Assembly: GCA_007121485.1 (NCBI GenBank)
Contig: SKKM01000135.1
Coordinates: 1-7,255 of the forward strand
DNA: 7,255 nt
Direction of reading: 5' to 3'
Source of the DNA: Wenzhouxiangella sp.
GTDB lineage: Bacteria; Pseudomonadota; Gammaproteobacteria; Xanthomonadales; Wenzhouxiangellaceae
The notes under the pieces were generated by a model. The model saw only the letters and a list, made by a program, of their open reading frames with translations, was not told where the DNA came from and made no database searches. The stretch's first letter is position 1. The number at the start of each line of letters is the position of its first letter. Shown here piece after piece: positions 1 to 4,700 of this stretch. The translations under genes and the position numbers were made by a program.

Positions 1-24
1 CCTGAACCCTGAACCCTGAACCCT
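1..24. repeat. 7-bp tandem repeat (CCTGAAC), three copies plus a partial one
   Basis: Three perfect consecutive copies of CCTGAAC occupy 1-21, followed by CCT at 22-24. The array starts at the first base of the window, so its true length is unknown and it probably continues upstream. It lies about 90 bp before mlaF, outside any coding frame I can support. Heptamer repeats like this occur between genes in many bacteria and may be simple slippage repeats. No function can be read from the sequence. Confidence 0.85.
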
Positions 25-53
25 TTGTCTTCATCACCAAGCCCTAACCTCGC

Positions 54-73
54 ATCGCGGTAAACTACGCGAT
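54..73. promoter_or_regulatory. Inverted repeat in the mlaF leader (possible operator or promoter region)
   Basis: ATCGCG (54-59) and CGCGAT (68-73) are perfect inverted arms around an 8-base AT-richer spacer, ending 40 bp before the mlaF start. The spacer contains TAAACT (61-66), a fair -10-like hexamer, but no convincing -35 lies 16-18 bp upstream. A second short inverted repeat, CGGGA-ATC-TCCCG, follows at 78-90. The position fits an operator or a leader hairpin for the mla operon. That role is inferred from location and symmetry only. Confidence 0.3.
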
Positions 74-113
74 AACCCGGGAATCTCCCGAGTTCATCAC
101 TGTCCCAGGGCCT

Positions 114-935
114 ATGAACTCATCTTCCGACAGCACGCCAGCCGTGCAGCTGCGCGATATCACCGTCCGCCTGGGCGGTCGGACCGTGCTGGAAAACATG
201 ACGCTGGACATCCCGCGCGGGAAGGTGACGGCGGTGATGGGCCCGAGCGGCGCCGGCAAGACCACGGTGCTGCGCCTGATCACCCGCCAGATTCGCCCGG
301 ACGGGGGCCGCGTGCAGGTCGGCGATGTGCATGTCGAATCGCTCAAGGGCCGCGAACTGGGACGTTTTCGTCGCAACCTCGGCGTGCTGCTGCAGAACGG
401 CGCCTTGTTCACCGACCTGACCTGCTTCGACAACGTCGCCCTGCCGCTGCGCGAACACACCCAACTGCCCGAGGCGCTGATCCGCCGCCTGGTTCTGATC
501 AAGCTTCAGACCGTGGGATTGCGCGGCGCGGCCGACATGTACCCGCGCGAGTTGTCCGGCGGCATGAACCGGCGCGTGGCCATGGCCCGCGCCATGGCGC
601 TGGACCCGGACATCATGCTGTACGACGAGCCCTTTGCCGGGCTCGATCCGATTTCACTGGGCGTGTCTCTGCGCCTGATCCGCGAGATCAATCACGCCCA
701 GGGCGCGACCAGCATCGTGATCACCCACGATGTCGACGAGGTCGCTCAACTGGCTGATTTCTGTCACATCATCGCCAATCGCCAGCTGATCGCCTCGGGC
801 ACGCCCAAGGAACTGAACGACAGCGAACACCCGCTGGTCCGGCAGTTCATGCGCGGCGAGCCGGATGGACCGGTGGCCTTCCACTACCCGGCCAGCGACC
901 TGGCCGAGCAACTGCTTCGGGCACCGGTCCGATGA
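114..935 (+). CDS. mlaF: MlaF, phospholipid ABC transporter ATP-binding protein
   Basis: This is the cytoplasmic ATPase of the MlaFEDB inner-membrane complex, which powers phospholipid movement between the inner membrane and periplasmic MlaC to maintain outer-membrane lipid asymmetry. The 273-residue protein has every ABC motif: Walker A GPSGAGKT (43-50), Q-loop Gln94 in LLQNGALF, signature LSGGM (147-151), Walker B IMLYDEP (167-173, Asp171/Glu172), D-loop GLD (176-178) and switch His205. The stretch GALFTDLTCFDNVALPLREH (96-115) and the Met/Arg-Arg after the signature are typical of MlaF rather than of general importers. Its length is close to E. coli MlaF (about 269 aa), including a C-terminal extension of the kind that contacts the partner subunit. 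The ATG at 114 is preceded by a short AGGG (107-110) close to the start. Its stop overlaps the mlaE start as ATGA (932-935). It is the first gene of the operon. Confidence 0.96.
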   Translation: MNSSSDSTPAVQLRDITVRLGGRTVLENMTLDIPRGKVTAVMGPSGAGKTTVLRLITRQIRPDGGRVQVGDVHVESLKGRELGRFRRNLGVLLQNGALFTDLTCFDNVALPLREHTQLPEALIRRLVLIKLQTVGLRGAADMYPRELSGGMNRRVAMARAMALDPDIMLYDEPFAGLDPISLGVSLRLIREINHAQGATSIVITHDVDEVAQLADFCHIIANRQLIASGTPKELNDSEHPLVRQFMRGEPDGPVAFHYPASDLAEQLLRAPVR

Positions 936-1702
936 GCACGCCAGTCCGCAGCGAGTCGCGCGTGCTCACGCCCCTGCGCAACATGGGGCGCGCGCTGGTG
1001 TTCCTGTTCAAGGCCATCTCGCGCATGCGCTTCACCCGGCTGCAGGTCGCCGAGACCCTGCGCCAGCTGTATTTCGCCGGCGTGCGCTCGCTGGTCATCA
1101 TCGTGACCTGCGGCTTCTTCGTCGGCCTGGTGCTGACGCTGCAGTCCTACGACGCCCTGGCCCGCTTCGGCGCCGCAGATGCCACCAGCACCCTGCTGGC
1201 CCTTTCGCTGTTTCGCGAGCTGGGCCCGGTGCTGACCGCCATCCTGTTCGCCGGCCGTGCCGGCACCTCGATCACAGCCGAAATCGGCCTGATGCGGGCC
1301 ACCGAGCAGCTTGACGCGCTGGACCTGATGGCGATCGACCCGATGGAGCGCATCGTCCAGCCGCGCCTGATCGCCGGCCTGATCGCCGTACCGGCACTGG
1401 TGGTGGTGTTCAACGTCATGGCCCTGCTGGGCGGCGTGGTCTACGCCGTGTTTCTGATGGGCTCCGACCCCATCGTGTTCTGGGGCAATATCCAGAACAC
1501 GGTCGAGCTCGGGCGCGATTTCGGCCACGGCATGGGCAAATCGGTGGTGTTCGGCCTGGTCGCGAGCTGGCTGGCCGTCTACTTCGGCTGGACCGCCAAG
1601 CCGACCGGCGAGGGCGTGGCCCTGGCCACCACCCAGACCGTCATCGCCACCGCCATCGTCGTGCTGTTCCTCGACTTCGTCATGTCGGCCCTGATGCTTT
1701 AA
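932..1702 (+). CDS. mlaE: MlaE, phospholipid ABC transporter permease
   Basis: This is the integral membrane subunit of MlaFEDB, which dimerises beneath the MlaD ring and forms the lipid-binding cavity. The 256-residue protein (E. coli about 260) carries the MlaE/YrbE family core: RELGPVLTAILFAGRAG (95-111), then TAEIGLMRATEQLDAL (115-130), whose EQLDAL stretch is the coupling region facing MlaF. Hydrophobic segments lie near 50-70, 97-110, 146-175, 203-219 and 232-254. The first of these follows an amphipathic, Arg-rich N-terminal part (15-48), as expected for the interfacial helix. The C-terminus ends in LDFVMSALML, matching the family ending. No good Shine-Dalgarno is visible, so translation probably depends on coupling from mlaF through the ATGA overlap. 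It is followed by an 18-bp gap before mlaD. Confidence 0.96.
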   Translation: MSTPVRSESRVLTPLRNMGRALVFLFKAISRMRFTRLQVAETLRQLYFAGVRSLVIIVTCGFFVGLVLTLQSYDALARFGAADATSTLLALSLFRELGPVLTAILFAGRAGTSITAEIGLMRATEQLDALDLMAIDPMERIVQPRLIAGLIAVPALVVVFNVMALLGGVVYAVFLMGSDPIVFWGNIQNTVELGRDFGHGMGKSVVFGLVASWLAVYFGWTAKPTGEGVALATTQTVIATAIVVLFLDFVMSALML

Positions 1703-1720
1703 TTGCCCCGGATAATTCTC

Positions 1721-2182
1721 ATGAAATCATCCCACCAGATCGAACTGACCGCCGGCCTGTTCCTGATCCTGGCCATTGCCGGCCTGGTTTTCCTTGCCCT
1801 GCAGGCCACCGATCGCGGCGTGGTCGCCGGCGGCAGCTACACCCTGACCGCCGATTTCACCAATGTCGGCGGCCTGCGCCCGCGCGCCCAGGTCAGCCTG
1901 GGCGGGGTGACCATCGGCCAGGTCGAGCGCATCGAGCTGGATCCGGTCAGCTTCGATGCGCGCGTCACCATGCGCATTTCCGAGCGCTTCAACGAATTGC
2001 CGGACGACACCTCGGCCTCGATCGTCACCGCCGGCATCCTCGGCGACCAGTACATCAGCCTCGAGCCGGGCGGATCACCCGACGTGCTGGTCGACGGCGA
2101 CCGCATCCTGCTGACCAATTCGGCGCTGGTGCTCGAGCAGTTGATCAGCCGATTCCTGTTCAACACCGAAGGAGACAACTGA
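1721..2182 (+). CDS. mlaD: MlaD, MCE-domain phospholipid-binding subunit
   Basis: This is the membrane-anchored MCE protein whose hexameric ring sits on MlaE in the periplasm and passes lipid to or from MlaC. The 153-residue product has one N-terminal membrane helix (about 11-29). An MCE domain follows (about 38-116), with the family landmarks FTNVGGLRPRAQVSLGGVTIGQV (46-68, quoted as landmarks) and TAGILGDQYISLEPGG (103-118). The C-terminal helix region SALVLEQLISRFLF (134-147) corresponds to the ring-pore segment. It is shorter than E. coli MlaD (183 aa), mostly through a missing C-terminal tail. I chose the ATG at 1721. A TTG at 1703, directly after the mlaE stop, would add six residues (MPRIIL), but MKSS followed by the helix is the usual family start. 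The Shine-Dalgarno is weak. Its stop overlaps the mlaC start as TGATG. Confidence 0.95.
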   Translation: MKSSHQIELTAGLFLILAIAGLVFLALQATDRGVVAGGSYTLTADFTNVGGLRPRAQVSLGGVTIGQVERIELDPVSFDARVTMRISERFNELPDDTSASIVTAGILGDQYISLEPGGSPDVLVDGDRILLTNSALVLEQLISRFLFNTEGDN

Positions 2183-2805
2183 TGACCCGTCTCGTATTGG
2201 CAGGCCTGGCCCTGCTTCTGTCTGTGCCGGCCGCGGCCAGTGCCGCCGAACCGGCCGAGATCATTCGTGAAATGACCACCGAACTGTTCGCCCTGGTCGA
2301 TGAAAATCGCGCCGAGTTCGAAGCCAACCCCGAGTTGCTGCAGAAGGAGCTGCGCGAGCGCCTGCTGCCGCGCCTGGACACCGTGCACTCGGCGCGCCTG
2401 GTGCTGGGACGCCACGGTCGGGGCCTGGAACGGGCCCAGGTCGAGGACTTTGCCGACGCCCTGTCCGAGCTGCTGATGAGCCGCTATGCCGAAGGCGTAC
2501 TGGAATTCCGCAGCCGCGAGCAGGTCGAGTTCCTGCCCATGGCCGGAGAAAATACCGAGCGCGCCACCCGCGTGCGTACCCGCGTGCGCCTGCCCTCGGG
2601 CCAGCGTGCCCAGGTCGACTACGTGCTGCGCAAGGCCGGCGACGAATGGCGGGTGTTCGACGTCATCATCGAGGGCATTTCCTACGTCGCCACCTTCCGC
2701 AACCAGATCGGCGAGGAAATCCGCCGCTACGGCTTCGACGCCATGCTGGCGCGCCTGCAGGCCGGCGAGATCGAGGTCGAGGTCGAGGTGCCGGTTGAAA
2801 CCTGA
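2182..2805 (+). CDS. mlaC: MlaC, periplasmic phospholipid carrier
   Basis: This is a soluble periplasmic carrier that shuttles phospholipid between MlaA at the outer membrane and MlaFEDB at the inner membrane. The 207-residue precursor has a Sec signal peptide (1-22, hydrophobic LVLAGLALLLSV, cleavage after the ASAA region). Family (Tol-Tol-Ttg2D/MlaC) landmarks follow: LLPRLDTVHSARLVLGR (61-77), a helical stretch QVEDFADALSELLMSRYAEGVL (86-107), and the beta/helix core VDYVLRKAGDEWRVFDVIIE (145-164) running into GISYVATFRNQIGEEI. Its length matches E. coli MlaC (211 aa). A strong AAGGAG Shine-Dalgarno (2169-2174) precedes the ATG, which shares one base with the mlaD stop. The C-terminus ends in an alternating EIEVEVEVPVET tail encoded by repeated TCGAGG units. 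The same bases supply the ribosome-binding site for mlaB. Confidence 0.95.
   Translation: MTRLVLAGLALLLSVPAAASAAEPAEIIREMTTELFALVDENRAEFEANPELLQKELRERLLPRLDTVHSARLVLGRHGRGLERAQVEDFADALSELLMSRYAEGVLEFRSREQVEFLPMAGENTERATRVRTRVRLPSGQRAQVDYVLRKAGDEWRVFDVIIEGISYVATFRNQIGEEIRRYGFDAMLARLQAGEIEVEVEVPVET
2785..2790 (+). promoter_or_regulatory. Ribosome-binding site deciding the mlaB TTG start
   Basis: GAGGTG lies four bases before the TTG at 2795, inside the last codons of mlaC. It is the best Shine-Dalgarno-like site near the beginning of the STAS frame. It belongs to a short run of near-identical GAGGTC/GAGGTG units (2773-2790), so several overlapping copies of the site exist. Confidence 0.5.
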
Positions 2806-3124
2806 TGCCGACGGACGCCTCGCCTTGAGCGGGCGCCTGGGCAGCGCCGAGGTCGCGGCGCTGTACCGCGACAGCCTGGGCTGGAAGCGCAGCGGCCTGC
2901 CCACAACGGTCGACCTGGCCAAGGTCTCTGGCGCGGACTCCAGCGCACTGGCCCTGCTGCTGGAATGGCGCGCCTGGGCCGAGCAGGCGGGCCGGAAAAT
3001 CCGGTTCGTCAACATTCCGCGCTCGCTGTGCGTGATGGCCTCGCTGAGCCAGATCGAGGGCCTGCTGGGCTGGCGCACGCTTGATTTCGATGATGAGGGA
3101 GAAACCGGGCAATGCTGTGGCTGA
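2795..3124 (+). CDS. mlaB: MlaB, STAS-domain subunit of the Mla transporter
   Basis: This is a small cytoplasmic STAS protein that binds MlaF and is needed for assembly and activity of MlaFEDB. The 109-residue product has the STAS fold order: strand GRLALSGRL (7-15), a helix, strand TTVDLAKVSGADSSALALLL (37-56), with Asp48-Ser49 at the conserved anti-sigma-antagonist-like loop, then a helix and strand KIRFVNIP. No ATG lies in frame near the N-terminus. The in-frame ATG far upstream (2486) would only add a shadow of mlaC, and the ATG at 2805 is in another frame and stops after seven codons. TTG at 2795 keeps the first beta strand and has GAGGTG upstream; TTG at 2825 would cut that strand. It overlaps mlaC by 11 bp and mlaA by 13 bp. 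Sequence conservation is lower than for the other Mla proteins, as is usual for MlaB. Confidence 0.85.
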   Translation: MKPDADGRLALSGRLGSAEVAALYRDSLGWKRSGLPTTVDLAKVSGADSSALALLLEWRAWAEQAGRKIRFVNIPRSLCVMASLSQIEGLLGWRTLDFDDEGETGQCCG

Positions 3125-3861
3125 AGAAATCCGGCTTGATCGCCGCAACGCTGCTGATCACCGCCTGCGCCACCACGGCCGCCACACCGCCCAAAGACCG
3201 CGACCCGCGTGATCCGTGGGAGCCGTTCAACCGCCAGGTGCACAGCTTCAACATGGCCGCCGACCGCGCCGTGGTGCGCCCGGTGGCGCGCGGCTACCAG
3301 CGCGTCACCCCGTCCCCGGTACGCACCGGGGTGCGCAATTTCTTTACCAACCTGCGCTCGCCGGTGGTCATCGTCAACAAGCTGCTGCAGGGCCGGCCGG
3401 GAGAAAGCCTGGAGCACTTCGAGCGCTTCTTCATCAACTCGATCTACGGCATCGGCGGCATCTTCGACCTCGCCTCCAAGGGCGACATGCCGGCCCACGA
3501 AGCCGACCTGGGCATGACGCTCGCGACCTGGGGCTGGGAGGAGTCGCGTTTCCTCATGCTGCCCTTCCTGGGGCCCTCGACGCTGCGCGACAGCGCCGGT
3601 TTCTACGGGGACTCCTTCGTCAACCCGATCTGGCGCCAGGTGCGCGGACAGCAGGGCTACGCTCTGCTCGGACTCAACATCGTGCAGCTGCGCGCCGGCC
3701 TGCTGCCGCTGGACGCCCAGATGGAAGCCGCCTTCGACGACTACATCTTCCTGCGCGACGGTTTCCTGCAGCGACGCCAGTTTCAGCTGCACGGCGATGA
3801 CGCGGAGCTGCCCGACTACGACGCCTTTCTCGACGACGAGGACTGGGACGACTGGGAATGA
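3112..3861 (+). CDS. mlaA: MlaA (VacJ), outer-membrane phospholipid-removal lipoprotein
   Basis: MlaA sits in the inner leaflet of the outer membrane as a ring-shaped channel, usually with an OmpC-type porin, and extracts phospholipids from the outer leaflet for MlaC. The 249-residue precursor (E. coli 251) has a lipoprotein signal with lipobox ITA-Cys19. The +2 residue is Ala, not Asp, consistent with outer-membrane sorting. VacJ-family motifs run in order: DPWEPFNRQVHSFN (34-47), FFTNLRSPVVIVN (77-89), FFINSIYGIGGIFDLA (106-121), DLGMTLATWGW (132-142), MLPFLGPSTLRD (149-160) and DDYIFLRDGFLQRR (209-222). After residue 227 the tail is highly acidic, with 12 Asp/Glu in the last 23 residues. 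A GAGGGAG Shine-Dalgarno (3095-3101) precedes the ATG. In E. coli this gene is separate; here it follows mlaB directly and overlaps the next gene as ATGA. Confidence 0.96.
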   Translation: MLWLKKSGLIAATLLITACATTAATPPKDRDPRDPWEPFNRQVHSFNMAADRAVVRPVARGYQRVTPSPVRTGVRNFFTNLRSPVVIVNKLLQGRPGESLEHFERFFINSIYGIGGIFDLASKGDMPAHEADLGMTLATWGWEESRFLMLPFLGPSTLRDSAGFYGDSFVNPIWRQVRGQQGYALLGLNIVQLRAGLLPLDAQMEAAFDDYIFLRDGFLQRRQFQLHGDDAELPDYDAFLDDEDWDDWE

Positions 3862-4493
3862 CCGCGGGTAGCGCCAACGGCCTCGAGCACTACCTGCTCC
3901 GGCCGTTCGACTCCCTGTCGACCGGGCAGGCCGGCGTGATCGGCCTCATCGCGATCATCGCCACGGCGCTGCTGGCCAGCTGGACCGGCCTGCAGACACG
4001 CGGCGTACTTGACCTGCAATTTCTCCCGGGCGGCAGCCTGGAGTGGCTGCTGGTACAGGCTGTGATCAACTGGCTCAGCCTGGGCCTCGCCCTGCTGGTG
4101 GTCGGACGCTGGCTGGCATCCGAGCGGTTTTCGACCACGCGCCTGCTGGCCTGCCAGGCCGCGGCCCGCTGGCCCTTGCTGTTGTCCGCCGCGTATCTCA
4201 GCATCCCGCCGCTGGGCGGACAGATTCGCGAGCTGACCCAACGCCTCGTCCAGGCCATGCCCAGCGAGCGCGGCCAGGTCATGGCCGATGCCGCCTACAT
4301 GGGCGACGCCTTCATCCTGACCCTGCTCGGCGTGCCGCTGCTGGTGTTCCTGCTGTGGACCGTCTGGCTCATGTATCACGGCTTCCAGAACGTCACCGGC
4401 CTGTCCGGCCTGCGCGCGGCCTTCAGTTTTGCCGGTGGCCTGGTCGCGGCCATGATCGTGGCCAGGGCCCTGCACGGACTGGTTGCGGCCTGA
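3858..4493 (+). CDS. Five-helix membrane protein, Yip1-like, coupled to mlaA
   Basis: The product is a 211-residue polytopic membrane protein with about five hydrophobic helices (roughly 25-43, 62-82, 98-115, 151-173 and 186-207) and a short soluble N-terminus, HYLLRPFDSL. Helix number, length and the C-terminal pattern (LMYHGFQNVTGLSGLRAA followed by a last glycine-rich helix) resemble bacterial Yip1-domain proteins. I cannot confirm the family without a profile search. No catalytic or binding motif is visible, so the function is unknown. The ATG overlaps the mlaA stop as ATGA and has no well-spaced Shine-Dalgarno, so translation is almost certainly coupled to mlaA and the gene belongs to the mla operon. 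This context suggests, by inference, a role in envelope lipid homeostasis or Mla complex support. No intrinsic terminator is evident after its stop. Confidence 0.85.
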   Translation: MTAGSANGLEHYLLRPFDSLSTGQAGVIGLIAIIATALLASWTGLQTRGVLDLQFLPGGSLEWLLVQAVINWLSLGLALLVVGRWLASERFSTTRLLACQAAARWPLLLSAAYLSIPPLGGQIRELTQRLVQAMPSERGQVMADAAYMGDAFILTLLGVPLLVFLLWTVWLMYHGFQNVTGLSGLRAAFSFAGGLVAAMIVARALHGLVAA

Positions 4494-4656
4494 AAAACCC
4501 CGGCCGTTTCGCCATTGCGGCGACGCCTTCCGGCCATCCCTCAAAAAGCCGACCAGTATAGCCGCCGACCCGGCAGGAAGTCATGTGTCGACAGACCTAT
4601 TGCCGAGCGCCGCCCTGCTTGAGCAAAATCCCCGGGCCCGCGGTTCCCCTTCCGCC

Positions 4657-4676
4657 GGGTAAAACGACTCTTACCC
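4657..4676. promoter_or_regulatory. Inverted repeat upstream of the S8 protease gene
   Basis: GGGTAA (4657-4662) and TTACCC (4671-4676) are perfect inverted arms with an 8-base spacer, ending 24 bp before the protease ATG and just upstream of its Shine-Dalgarno. It could be an operator or an mRNA leader hairpin. The rest of the 4494-4700 intergenic region shows GC-rich local symmetry (for example CGCC/GGCG at 4510-4522) but no convincing sigma-70 promoter on the + strand. Confidence 0.3.
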
Positions 4677-4700
4677 ACCTGCCTTCGAGGGAAAAAAACA

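Noticed and set aside
1..24. CRISPR or telomere-like interpretation of the CCTGAAC array
   Set aside because: The units are 7 bp with no spacers, and three copies are far too few and too short for either.
1703..1720. TTG at 1703 as the mlaD start, directly after the mlaE stop
   Set aside because: It would add MPRIIL before the family-typical MKSS start. The ATG at 1721 is the simpler choice, though weak Shine-Dalgarno signals leave some doubt.
2486..3124. A longer mlaB starting at the in-frame ATG 2486
   Set aside because: The first 103 codons would overlap mlaC entirely and give a Ser/Arg/Pro/Ala-rich sequence unlike any STAS protein. Only the part from about 2795 matches the family.
1837..3792. 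A long open frame on the - strand (about 650 codons) across mlaD-mlaA
   Set aside because: It lies antisense to five well-recognised genes and its composition (runs of Gln, His, Arg, Gly) is that of a GC-rich shadow frame. No domain or start signal supports it.
4502..4535. A possible intrinsic terminator after the Yip1-like gene
   Set aside because: GGCCG/CGGCC arms enclose a smaller CGCC/GGCG hairpin, but no T-run follows on the + strand and the pairing is interrupted.
4555..4584. A possible - strand promoter (ATGACT, 18 bp, TATACT) reading back into the mla operon
   Set aside because: The -10 is good but the -35 is only fair, and no gene or RNA is evident downstream on that strand. Such a match can arise by chance in about 200 bp of intergenic DNA.
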